Shown here in pieces: positions 8,033 through 16,226 of a DNA stretch of 54,795 nt. Source of the stretch: Alphaproteobacteria bacterium (GTDB lineage: Bacteria > Pseudomonadota > Alphaproteobacteria > GCA-2731375); NCBI GenBank assembly GCA_021776235.1, contig JAJFGG010000083.1, positions 1-54,795 on the forward strand. Reading direction: 5' to 3'. Positions within the stretch are counted from its first letter, which is position 1. Each line of letters starts with the position of its first letter. Position numbers and translations under genes: made by a program. Under the pieces are notes generated by a model that was not told the origin of the DNA, did not search any database, and was given only the letters and a program-made list of their open reading frames with translations.

Positions 8033-9397
8033 ATGAACCCCCAGCATATTTTGCTCACCGCGCCCATCGGGCCGACCATGGCAAGAATGGCGGCGCCCAA
8101 CATTATTGCCATGTTCATCGCCATGGCCACCTCCATGACGGAAGCCTGGTACGTGGGACAGTTGGGTACCGTGGCCCTGGCCGGTTTGGCCCTGGGCTTT
8201 CCCATGTTCATGCTGATCATGACGTTGTCGGCGGGCTCCATCGGCGGCGCCATCGCAGGTCTGGTGGCGCGCCATCTGGGGGCGGGAAACCGCGCCGGAG
8301 CGGAGGCGATTGCGCTGCATGCGGCGGTTCTGGCATTGCTCTTCGCTGCCCTGTTCGCCGCCCTATTTCTGCTGGGCGGCGAAACCATATTCGCTGCCTT
8401 GGGCGGCAAGGGCGAAGTGCTGCAGGCGGCGCTTTCCTATAGTGATACACTGTTCGCCGGCATTGTATCCCTATGGCTTTTCCACACTCTGGGCAGCGTC
8501 TTGCGCGGTGCCGGCCAAATGAAAGTTGCCGCTTTTTGGCTGGTCGTGGCGTCGGCCATCCAAATTGTTGCCGGGGGCCTGTTGGTGCTGGGCATCGGTC
8601 CATTTCCGCAGCTGGGTATCGCCGGTGCGGCCATGGCTGCGGTCCTGGGTTGTGGCATCGCCAGCCTGGGTCAAATAGCCTTTCTGATGAGCGGACGGGC
8701 CGGCATTACCCTGCGTTTTCGCGGTATACCGCTGAAACGGCGGTACTTCGCCGATATCCTGCGGATCGGTCTGGTGGCCTCCATCGCTTCGATCAGCATG
8801 ATCGGCACCACCATTGTCATTACCGGATTTGCGGCCCGCATCGGCACGGCGGCGCTGGCCGGATATGGCATCGGATCGCGTCTGGAGTTGTTGCTGATCC
8901 CTTTGGTGTTCGGCATCGGTGCCGCCTGCATTACCATGATCGGCGTGAATTTTGGCGCCGGGCAGATAGACCGCGGTCATCGCATTGGCTGGACCGGCGG
9001 CATTGCAGCCGGCACCATTACCGGTATCGTCGGCCTGACCATTGCCGTCTTTCCCGGCCTATGGGCCGATCTGTTCAGCGAAAGCGAGGCCGTGCGGGAG
9101 GCCTGCCGGACCTATTTCCGCATCGTCGGGCCAAGTTATGTGTTTTTTGGCCTGGGCCTGTGCCTCTACTTCGCCTCCCAGGGCGCGGGGCGGATATTCT
9201 GGCCGTCATTGGGCAACCTCGCCCGCTTCATGACCGTCCTTGTCGGCGGCCTGATCGCTTATTCCCTTGGCCAGGCCAGTGTCGAAGTGCTGTACAGCCT
9301 GGTCGCCTTGGGCATGGTAATTTATGGCCTGTTTATCGCCGGATCGGTCAAGCTGGGCGTATGGCGCGCCGGGCTCGAAGTTCCCGAACCCGGCTAG
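8033..9397 (+). CDS. MATE-family multidrug/toxin efflux transporter
   Basis: 454 residues, with about twelve hydrophobic segments in two homologous halves, as in MatE/NorM proteins. Family features are the N-terminal PIGPTMARMAAPNIIAMF, the TM1-2 region TEAWYVGQLGTVALAGLALG, and the second-half counterpart GFAARIGTAALAGYGIGSRL. MATE proteins export cationic drugs and metabolites across the inner membrane using Na+ or H+ gradients. Start at 8033 is preceded by AGGACC. It is divergent from hxlR/phosphotransferase and shares their operator region. Its stop overlaps by 4 bp the convergent stop of the maleylacetoacetate isomerase-like gene. Confidence 0.95.
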   Translation: MNPQHILLTAPIGPTMARMAAPNIIAMFIAMATSMTEAWYVGQLGTVALAGLALGFPMFMLIMTLSAGSIGGAIAGLVARHLGAGNRAGAEAIALHAAVLALLFAALFAALFLLGGETIFAALGGKGEVLQAALSYSDTLFAGIVSLWLFHTLGSVLRGAGQMKVAAFWLVVASAIQIVAGGLLVLGIGPFPQLGIAGAAMAAVLGCGIASLGQIAFLMSGRAGITLRFRGIPLKRRYFADILRIGLVASIASISMIGTTIVITGFAARIGTAALAGYGIGSRLELLLIPLVFGIGAACITMIGVNFGAGQIDRGHRIGWTGGIAAGTITGIVGLTIAVFPGLWADLFSESEAVREACRTYFRIVGPSYVFFGLGLCLYFASQGAGRIFWPSLGNLARFMTVLVGGLIAYSLGQASVEVLYSLVALGMVIYGLFIAGSVKLGVWRAGLEVPEPG

Positions 9398-10050
9398 CGC
9401 CGTGCTGGGAAGTCTGGCTGATTTTCCGGCATCGCGCGGTCGAACTCAGGCAGGGCCCGGCATCGTCCGTCGATCTCGTTGAGCAGGGGATAATCCGAAA
9501 GGTCCAACTCGACGCCGGCGCGGCGCGCATTATAGAGCTGGGGTACCAGGTAAATGTCGCCAAACGTCGGTTTCTCGTCATAGCAAAATGGCGTTGCCGT
9601 CGGGCGCCGGCGCAGCAGTTCTTCCAGGGTCGTGAAGCCGTGGTGCAGCCAATGGCGATACCAGGCGAGCGTATCCTCCTTGGCGGCATCGAAGGTCGCG
9701 GCAAGATGCCGCTGAATTTTGGGGCCGATGACCGGATGGATCTCGCAGGCGATGACCTGACTGAATGCGCGCGAGCGGGCCCGCGCGATTGGCTCGTCCG
9801 GCAAAAGCGAGGGCCCAGCAAAATTCTCTTCGATGAATTCGATCAGGGCGGTCGACTGGGTTACGATTTCACCATCGATAACAAGCGATGGAATCAGCGC
9901 TTGCGGATTGATCTCCTCGCGGTATGAATCCGGCGCCCCGCCGGCCAGGGAAACAGGAATGTATTCGTACTCGAGGCCCTTGATATTGAGCGCCGTGCGA
10001 ACCCGCTGTCCGGCCGAGTTCCGGTATCTGGAATAGAGTTTGAGGTTCAT
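9394..10050 (-). CDS. maiA: Maleylacetoacetate isomerase-like zeta-class GST
   Basis: 218 residues, the usual length for MaiA. The zeta-class N-terminus reads LYSRYRNSAGQRVRTALNIK, where the usual SSxSxRVR glutathione-binding loop is altered to NSAGQRVR. Next come INPQALIPSLVIDGE and TQSTALIEFIEE, then the zeta signature ACEIHPVIGPKI. C-terminal PTFGDIYLVPQLYNARR matches the family. The enzyme isomerises maleylacetoacetate or maleylpyruvate to the fumaryl form using glutathione in tyrosine or gentisate breakdown. No fumarylacetoacetase or homogentisate dioxygenase gene is in the window, so the pathway link is inferred. The ATG is preceded by GGAGACCGGA. Confidence 0.85.
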   Translation of the reverse strand: MNLKLYSRYRNSAGQRVRTALNIKGLEYEYIPVSLAGGAPDSYREEINPQALIPSLVIDGEIVTQSTALIEFIEENFAGPSLLPDEPIARARSRAFSQVIACEIHPVIGPKIQRHLAATFDAAKEDTLAWYRHWLHHGFTTLEELLRRRPTATPFCYDEKPTFGDIYLVPQLYNARRAGVELDLSDYPLLNEIDGRCRALPEFDRAMPENQPDFPARR

Positions 10051-10112
10051 TCCGGTCTCCTCAAAATTTCATGGTAGACCAATTGCTCCCGCCGATGCCC
10101 GCCGCTGGGGCG

Positions 10113-10262
10113 TCAGAAGCGGTGTATGCGCGCGCGTTCCGGGCGCGGCGCCCGCTCCTCTGCATTATCGTCGCGGGCGTCGTCGATCTCGTCCAGGCCG
10201 ACGCCCAGGATACGGCACAGCCACAACAAGAAGGCGCTCAGCAGGCGCTCCAGGGTAATCAT
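10113..10262 (-). CDS. Possible 49-residue small membrane-anchored protein
   Basis: An ATG at 10260-10262 on the minus strand has a good AGGA ribosome site six bases upstream (AGGAAGCCAT) and opens a 49-codon frame. The first 20 or so residues (MITLERLLSAFLLWLCRILG) could form an amphipathic or membrane helix; the rest is highly charged (DEIDDARDDNAEE, then Arg-rich). I do not recognise a family. The gap around it (10051-10511) holds nothing else I can support, so this is a modest-confidence call resting on ribosome site and composition. Confidence 0.35.
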   Translation of the reverse strand: MITLERLLSAFLLWLCRILGVGLDEIDDARDDNAEERAPRPERARIHRF

Positions 10263-10511
10263 ATGGCTTCCTGCCTTTCTGCTGCGCGGTGCCCATTCGG
10301 GCAAACCAGCATGCGTCGGTTCCGGTCCCCGTCCAATTTGCTCGCATGTGCCCAAGACCTTTGCGGCATGTTCTGGACAGGCTGAAAACACCGCCAAGCA
10401 TAGCAAGATTGTCCCGCCGTTGTGAATTTTCCGCCGGCGTAACTCGGTGATCCTTTCGATTGTTGAAATCTGGGCCATATGCCCGGCAATTCACAATTCA
10501 CGGCCTGACTC

Positions 10512-11183
10512 CTAATTTCTGTAAGCCGCCGCGGCTGCATTGATGGTCTTCATCGCCTTTGCGGGTCCCGCATATCCATCGCTGGTTATTTCACCAGGGC
10601 CTTTATAGCTTTCAAACCATGTTCTCAGGATTGAAAATACGCCCGGAAACTGAATTCTCATCTCGTCAGGCGTCTTGATCTTGGCCAGTGGTGATGACGT
10701 CAGCACCGCCACGATTTTGTCGTCAACTTCGCCTCCATCCAGAAGTTTAAGGACGCCGACGACATGGGCTCTCACCACGGCCCCTCTTGGCATTGCTTAG
10801 CCCAAGACGATTACGTCCAAGGGGTCGCCGTCACCCCCATCCTCTTTGGCGAGTAGAGTTCGCGGCAACATTCCGTAATTTCCGGGATAGCCGAGGTATT
10901 TCACCACGCGCGGCTTACCTCGTTTGAATTCCCATTGCAGTTTTCCATCGGGTTTGGTGACTTCCCATTTGGCGGTCGTTCCAGTCGGAATTTCGACCAC
11001 GACGTTAATTGTACCGTCGCGGTTGACGGGTTCATAATCAGTGAGAAAATTTTTCGGGCCAACGATCGTGTACGAATCGATCAAGCGAAGGTTTGGAGCA
11101 ATGGTCTCCGCTTGCGTGCCGGTAACCAAAGTTAGGCCGGCGAAGATAGCAGCGATCATGAGTATCTTGCCGCGCACGACCAT
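10512..11183 (-). pseudogene. ppa: Exported inorganic pyrophosphatase interrupted by one in-frame TAA
   Basis: The frame starts with a signal peptide (RGKILMIAAIFAGLTLVTG, cleavage near TQA) and continues as a family I pyrophosphatase. It has VEIP, AKWEV, YPGNYGMLPRT and the signature GDGDPLDVIVLG, then hits TAA at 10797-10799. The very same frame continues, without any shift, as AMPRGAVVRAHVVGVL, then DGGEVDDKIVAV and WFESYKGP. The active-site Asp/Lys/Tyr residues are therefore conserved on both sides of the stop. One base change (for example AAA to TAA) explains it. Start is the ATG at 11183, or the GTG at 11177 which is better spaced from AAGGGAG. It may be a fresh pseudogene, a sequence error, or a readthrough gene. 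Export would place activity in the periplasm. Confidence 0.88.
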
Positions 11184-11238
11184 CTCCCTTTGGGTGCAAT
11201 AAGACCGCGATCGTACCAGAAACTTACAGAAAATCGCG

Positions 11239-12012
11239 TTACCAGGTCTCCAGCCAGGGCCGCAGGACGATTTCGAAGGCCCAGGTGGAGCGGTGCTGGC
11301 GGTGCAGATGCAGATAGGTTTCGGCGATGCGGTCGGGGTCGGCCAGGTTGTCATCCACATTGCCGCCGGCACGGGCATGTTTGCGGCTGCCGTCGTCCCG
11401 TGTCCAGCCGATGGCGGCGTCGATGGGAACCTGGGCGATATGTATGCCCTGGGGCATGAGTTCCCGCGCCAGGCTTTCGGCCAGCCCCGATTTGGCCTGA
11501 CAGGTCATGGCGAAGGCGCCGCTTTTGGCATAGCCCTTGGTTGCCGCGCTGGCGTTGGTAAAGATAATCGTCCCGCGCAGGCCGTTCGCATCCGGTTCCC
11601 GCGCCAGCATCTGCTGTGCTGCCTGTTGGGCGACCAGAAAAGCGCTGAAGGCGCCGTTCCTGATGGTTCGAAGGGCCAGTTCCGGCTCTGCCTCGGTAAT
11701 GCCCTTGCGGAAGATCTCCGGAACCCTGCCATCGATATTGTGCACCACCAGCTTCGGGGCACCCATGTCCTGGGTCACGGTGGCGAACAGGCCGGCGACC
11801 GAGGCCGGGTCGGCGGCATCGCAGCCATAGCAGGCGACGCCGTGGGCGTCTTCCAATTCCCGCAACACCGGCTTGTCCACTTTGCGGGCGGCAATGGCAA
11901 CCTGCATGCCATCGGCGGCAAACAACCGGGCGCAACTGGCGCTAATGCCAGGACCGCCGCCAACGATCAAGGCGATTTCCCCGCGATCGTCCCGTTCTTC
12001 TCCATTCGCCAT
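11239..12012 (-). CDS. SDR-family oxidoreductase lacking the catalytic tyrosine
   Basis: 257 residues with a Rossmann fold. The nucleotide loop is IVGGGPGISASCARLF near residues 16-30, a variant of TGxxxGIG. The usual NNAG motif is replaced by HNIDG near 91-95. The Ser position is kept (FTNASAATKG, S155) and the catalytic Lys is K174 in CQAKSGL. The residue four before it, normally Tyr, is Thr170. The start has GGAGG six bases upstream. A classical SDR missing the Tyr would be a poor dehydrogenase. It may bind NAD(P) for another purpose or use a different acid. It lies upstream of the pyrophosphatase on the same strand, 55 bp away. Confidence 0.85.
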   Translation of the reverse strand: MANGEERDDRGEIALIVGGGPGISASCARLFAADGMQVAIAARKVDKPVLRELEDAHGVACYGCDAADPASVAGLFATVTQDMGAPKLVVHNIDGRVPEIFRKGITEAEPELALRTIRNGAFSAFLVAQQAAQQMLAREPDANGLRGTIIFTNASAATKGYAKSGAFAMTCQAKSGLAESLARELMPQGIHIAQVPIDAAIGWTRDDGSRKHARAGGNVDDNLADPDRIAETYLHLHRQHRSTWAFEIVLRPWLETW

Positions 12013-12370
12013 TTCAGACCTCCGTCCCTAGCATCGAATTCATTCCGTAAATAACCCGCAACTACGCTTGGCCCGCCAGTGCCGGGGCCGGGGTTGCCGA
12101 AAGGCCCGGCGGCCGCCTTTGCACCAGGATCAATAGCATAACGCGCTTACCAGCAGGAGTGGGTTAGCTCAACCCGATCTTCCGGATAACCTACGAGCCG
12201 GTGATATCCAGATAAAGGCGCGCCAATACTGCAGACGCAGGACATGACGGCCGCCGCACCGTGTTATATGATTGGCGGCAGCGCTTACGAGACACCGGGC
12301 CGCTTGCAGCTTGGCATCGCTCCGTGATACCGAGGCGGGGAAGACCGTCAGGCAGAAAGGGACGCAGCTT
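12013..12370. other. Intergenic divergent region, no gene seen
   Basis: This 358-bp gap separates the SDR gene (minus) from the VOC gene (plus). It must hold both promoters, but I see no convincing -35/-10 pair. Short GC-rich self-complementary stretches occur around 12080-12120, without the poly-T that would mark a terminator. Confidence 0.5.
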
Positions 12371-12901
12371 ATGGGTTTGAAGCTTTCACACGCCTTCATC
12401 AATGTCGCCGACCTCAACAAAGTCGTGCCTTTTTACACCGATATTCTGGGTTTTCAGGTGACTGACAGGGGTCAACTCAATGGTGATGTCGAGGCCGTGT
12501 TCATGAGCCAGGATCCCGATAACCATCATCAGATCGCTATGGCCGACACGTTGAAGGACCAGAAAGGCGGGCGCAATCTGGGCCACGTCGCCTTTCGCAT
12601 GGAATCGCTTGACGATCTGCGGGCGTTGAAGAAGCGCCTGACATCCGAGGGCATCGCGATCGGCCGGGAGCTTTCACATGGCAATGCCTGGTCGCTCTAT
12701 TTTGCCGATCCTGAAGGCAATGGCGTCGAGTGTTTCGTCGACACCCCCTTTCACGTCAGCCAGCCGCAGGGCAAGCCAACCGACATTGATCTTGACGACG
12801 AGGCGCTACTGGACAAGACCAGGGAGGAATTTCGGCAAGAGCCGGATTTCGGCCCTTATGCCGACTGGCAGGAGGCGATGCGCCGCAGGTTGGCCGACTA
12901 G
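12371..12901 (+). CDS. VOC-superfamily (glyoxalase/extradiol dioxygenase-like) protein
   Basis: 176 residues. The N-terminal VOC module begins LKLSHAFINVADLNKVVPFY, with a metal-ligand His in SHAFINV. A second candidate ligand lies in LGHVAFRMESLDDL and the Glu in GVECFVDTPF, giving the 2-His-1-Glu set of type I extradiol dioxygenases and glyoxalase-like enzymes. A C-terminal extension of about 40 residues (from TDIDLDDEALLDKT) is typical of 2,3-dihydroxybiphenyl dioxygenase-like single-module homologues. Start at 12371 is supported by AAAGGGACG upstream and the family N-terminus. The substrate is unknown; an aromatic or alpha-oxo compound is likely from the surrounding catabolic genes. Confidence 0.85.
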   Translation: MGLKLSHAFINVADLNKVVPFYTDILGFQVTDRGQLNGDVEAVFMSQDPDNHHQIAMADTLKDQKGGRNLGHVAFRMESLDDLRALKKRLTSEGIAIGRELSHGNAWSLYFADPEGNGVECFVDTPFHVSQPQGKPTDIDLDDEALLDKTREEFRQEPDFGPYADWQEAMRRRLAD

Positions 12902-13046
12902 AACAGGCGCTCCTCGTAAAGCGGCGGGGCGCCGTCGGGACCAGGTTAGGCGGCTCCGGAATAGCGGGGCGTTCTGACGGCCGGAAACGCCCGCTATGCC
13001 GCCGTCACTGCGTTATAGTCGAGCCCCAGGAATGGAAACGCGCCAC

Positions 13047-14366
13047 ATGTTCTCGAGATCCAGAAAGCCCCGGAAGCTCCCCGACGACGGCCCGAGGAAC
13101 GGCTGGTACGAAACTCTCCCGCCGCCGCCGCCGGCACGCATCGTCGAGGGCGTGGTCAAAGCCGATTTTGCGGTCATTGGTGCCGGTACTTGCGGTTGTG
13201 CGGTTGCACGCCGGCTTGCCGAGCTGCGGCCCGACGACAGGGTCGTTCTGGTCGAGGCAACGCGGGTCGGCTATGGCACGTCGGGCCGCAACGCGGGCTT
13301 CATGCTTGACCATCATAGCCACGGCGGCATGAAGCATTTCGAGGCAGCGCGCAAGAATGACCGCCTTTTCGCCGCCGGAACCGCCTATCTCCGCGAGCTC
13401 GTCCAGCAGCATCAGATCCAGTGCAACTGGAGCGACTGGGGGCGTATCTACGTCGCGGCCGAGGCCTCGGCCGAGGATGCGCTGCAGGGCGTCGCCGATG
13501 GCTTTGATAGGCTTGGCGTAGCGTGGCGGGACGTGGATCGCGATGCACTCGAGGAGATCACCGGCAGCCGCTTCTACCGCAGCGGTGTGCGCGCCGACGG
13601 TTCGGCCCTGGTCCAGCCGGCGGCGATGATGCGCGGCCTGGCCGGGGCATTGCCGATCAACGCGACCCTCTATGAGGAAAGCCCGGTGGTCGAGCTTGAC
13701 ATGCGCGGCGGCTTCCGGCTGGTCTGTCCCGAGGGGACGATCGAGGCGAAACAGGTGGTTCTCGCCAATCACGTCTTCGCCGAGGAGCTGGGCTTCCTCA
13801 AGCATCGGATCGTTCCGCTGGCGAGTTTCGCCAGCCTGACCCGGACGCTGAGCGAAGCCGAGAAGGGCCAGGTCGGCACCGAGGGCGAGTTCGGTCTCTT
13901 GCCGGCGAATGCCAACGGCAGCACTGTGCGTCTGACTCTCGACGGCCGCATTTTGATGCGCAACACCCTGCATTATGCGCGCGGCAAGCGCTTCCCGCCG
14001 GAACTAATGGCCGAGGTTACCGACAACCATCGCCAAAGCATCGCGCGCCGCTGGCCCGGCCTGGCCGATGTGGGGTTCGCCGGCACCTGGGGCGGCATCC
14101 TTGGTTTCACCCGCAACGAGGGCACTGTGTTTGGTGCGATCAGGCCTGGGCTCTGGGCGCTGATGTCGGCGGACGCCGCACCCATGACCAAGGGCGCGAT
14201 CGGCGGCAAGCTCCTGGCCGAGCATATGTGCGGCATCGACAGCGAGCTCTTGCAGGTCATGCTTTCATTGCCCAAGGCGTCTTTACTGCCGCCCGACCCG
14301 GTCCTCCGCTTTGTCGTCAACCGCGAGATCCGCAAAGCTGCGGCTGCTGGCCCTGGCGAAAGGTGA
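13047..14366 (+). CDS. DAO-family FAD-dependent oxidoreductase
   Basis: About 439 residues. The FAD-binding motif is FAVIGAGTCGCAVARRLAEL, followed by VVLVEATRVGYGTSGRNAGF, the substrate-proximal loop typical of gamma-glutamylputrescine oxidase and related amine/amino-acid oxidases (DadA/PuuB-like). The C-terminal part holds WGGILGFTRNEGTVFGAI and a terminal flavin contact around ADAAPMTKGAIGGKLLAE. The start is uncertain: ATG codons at 12996, 13032 and 13047 are in frame. I chose 13047 because GGAAA lies eight bases upstream. It precedes the hydantoinase B gene by 46 bp, so the two are probably co-transcribed and may act on the same amide or amine substrate (inference). Confidence 0.87.
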   Translation: MFSRSRKPRKLPDDGPRNGWYETLPPPPPARIVEGVVKADFAVIGAGTCGCAVARRLAELRPDDRVVLVEATRVGYGTSGRNAGFMLDHHSHGGMKHFEAARKNDRLFAAGTAYLRELVQQHQIQCNWSDWGRIYVAAEASAEDALQGVADGFDRLGVAWRDVDRDALEEITGSRFYRSGVRADGSALVQPAAMMRGLAGALPINATLYEESPVVELDMRGGFRLVCPEGTIEAKQVVLANHVFAEELGFLKHRIVPLASFASLTRTLSEAEKGQVGTEGEFGLLPANANGSTVRLTLDGRILMRNTLHYARGKRFPPELMAEVTDNHRQSIARRWPGLADVGFAGTWGGILGFTRNEGTVFGAIRPGLWALMSADAAPMTKGAIGGKLLAEHMCGIDSELLQVMLSLPKASLLPPDPVLRFVVNREIRKAAAAGPGER

Positions 14367-14412
14367 TCGGCGCGTAAAGTCCCTATCGTCGCAAGGTGGT
14401 ATAAGAGGCGAA

Positions 14413-16146
14413 ATGAGCAAACAAGATAATCTGGACCCAATCGTTCTGGCCCTGGTGCAGAACCGCCTGGATCATATTTCCCGGCAGATGGGCTGGGTCA
14501 TGACGCGCACCTCGCGCAGCCCGATCTTTTCCCAAAGCCATGACTTCTCCTGTTTTATCGCCGATCCCGATGGCACCCTGGTCAGTCAGGCCGATGGCAT
14601 CCCCATTCATACCGGAGGCGGTGGTTTTGCGGTGCGGGCTCTGTTGCGGGATTTCGCGGGCGATATCCATGACGGCGATGTCTTTATTCTGAACGATACC
14701 TATACGGCCGGCGGCAACCATCTGCCCGACTGGGTCATTGCCCGGCCGGTCTTCGTGGGCGATACATTGGCCGCCTTCGCCTGCATCCGGGCCCATCAGG
14801 CTGATATCGGCGGTGGCGCTGCCGGTACCTACAACTCCGAAGCGCGGGAGATTTTCCATGAAGGCATTCGCCTACCTGTCATGAAGCTGATCGCGAGGGA
14901 GGAAACCCGGCAGGATATCTGGCGTCTGTTGCTGATCAACACCCGCATGGCCGAGGCGCTGGACGGCGACCTGCGCGCCATGATCGGCTCCACCCGCATC
15001 GGCGCGGATCGTATCGGCGAACTGGTCGGGGAACTGGGTATGGCGCAATACCGGACCTACTTCGAAGGCATTTTGGACCATGCCAACCGCAGCTTCCGTC
15101 GCTGCATAAGCGTCCTACCCGATGGCGAATACTGGGCCGAGGAAGCCATTGACAATGATTGTTTCGAGCCCCTTGACGATGCTATCCGCGTGCGCCTGGG
15201 CGTTAGGGGCGAGTCCCTGGAAGTCGATTTCACCGGCTCGGCGCCCCAGGTGCAAGGCTTCAAGAATTCCTCCGTCGCCAACACCTGGTCGGCGGTCTAT
15301 ATGGCCCTGTTTTCCTATTTCGATCCGGATCTGCCGCGCAATGAAGGCTCCTTCCGCAATGTGACGATCACCGCGCCGGAGGGCAGCATCGTCAATGCCA
15401 GACCCCCCGCCGCCATGACCATGAACACCGTCTTCGTGGCCCACGAGATTGTGCATGCCATCTGGAAGACGCTGAACCAGGCGCTCCCGGAGCGCAGTTG
15501 CGCCGGTTGGGCCAAGGCGATCAATGGTCCGACTTCGGGCCGCATGGGCGAGGAAAGCCCCTTTGTCATGTACCATTGGAATGCCGCGTCGGGGGGCGGC
15601 GGCGTCGACGGCCGAGACGGATTCAATCAGATTGGCCATCTGACCGCCCTCGGCGGCTTGGTGCTACCGAATGTGGAGACCTACGAGCGGCTGTATCCAG
15701 TGCTCTTCAAGCGCCAGGAGTTCCGCACCGATGCGGCCGGTCCCGGCGCCTTTCGCGGCGGCACGGGCTGCGACTACGAAGTACAGGTCAATGTGGACGC
15801 GGAATACGCCTTTCGCGGCGAAGGACTGCACACCCCGTCATGTTTCGGCGCTGCCGGGGGCCGGGCCGGAGAAGTCGGTGAGATGGATTTGTTATTCGCA
15901 GACGGCAGTATCGAGCAAGCACCAAAATATGCTGTGCGCCGTTACCAACCGCTGACCATGCGGGCCGCTTCGCCGGGCGGTGGCGGCTGGGGCCATGCGC
16001 AGAAGCGGGACCCTTTCCGGGTGCTGCGTGACGTCCGCGACGGGGTGGTCAGCCGAGAGGCGGCGGAAGAAATCTATGGCGTTGTGTTGAGCCCGGACGG
16101 CAAATCCGTGGACGAGGTTGCGACTACGGCCTTACGCGCGGGTTGA
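14413..16146 (+). CDS. hyuB: Hydantoinase B/oxoprolinase-family subunit
   Basis: 577 residues, normal for HyuB. Recognised by the start LDPIVLALVQNRLDHISRQM, then MTRTSRSPIFSQSHDFSCFI, GGGFAVRALLRDF, FILNDTYTAGGNHLPDW and the Gly-rich C-terminal regions GPGAFRGGTGCDYEVQ and SPGGGGWG. HyuB normally works with the ATP-dependent HyuA subunit to open hydantoins or related five-membered lactams. No hyuA is found anywhere in the window, so the partner must be elsewhere or absent. Start at 14413 follows AGAGGCGAA. It lies directly downstream of the DAO-type flavoenzyme, as in several amine or lactam degradation clusters. Confidence 0.92.
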   Translation: MSKQDNLDPIVLALVQNRLDHISRQMGWVMTRTSRSPIFSQSHDFSCFIADPDGTLVSQADGIPIHTGGGGFAVRALLRDFAGDIHDGDVFILNDTYTAGGNHLPDWVIARPVFVGDTLAAFACIRAHQADIGGGAAGTYNSEAREIFHEGIRLPVMKLIAREETRQDIWRLLLINTRMAEALDGDLRAMIGSTRIGADRIGELVGELGMAQYRTYFEGILDHANRSFRRCISVLPDGEYWAEEAIDNDCFEPLDDAIRVRLGVRGESLEVDFTGSAPQVQGFKNSSVANTWSAVYMALFSYFDPDLPRNEGSFRNVTITAPEGSIVNARPPAAMTMNTVFVAHEIVHAIWKTLNQALPERSCAGWAKAINGPTSGRMGEESPFVMYHWNAASGGGGVDGRDGFNQIGHLTALGGLVLPNVETYERLYPVLFKRQEFRTDAAGPGAFRGGTGCDYEVQVNVDAEYAFRGEGLHTPSCFGAAGGRAGEVGEMDLLFADGSIEQAPKYAVRRYQPLTMRAASPGGGGWGHAQKRDPFRVLRDVRDGVVSREAAEEIYGVVLSPDGKSVDEVATTALRAG

Positions 16147-16226
16147 TGTCCGGGGACCCTGTCGCCGCGGCTTACGAGATTGCATTCTTCAACGTTGCCG
16201 CCGGCAAATTTCACCCGCGGATTCGG

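Noticed and set aside
8473-9927. 484-codon plus-strand open frame
   Set aside because: Overlaps the MATE gene and the antisense of the isomerase-like gene; its translation is Arg/His/Pro-rich with no family pattern.
13005-13973. 322-codon minus-strand open frame
   Set aside because: Antisense shadow of the DAO-type oxidase, produced by GC-rich codon bias; no motif.
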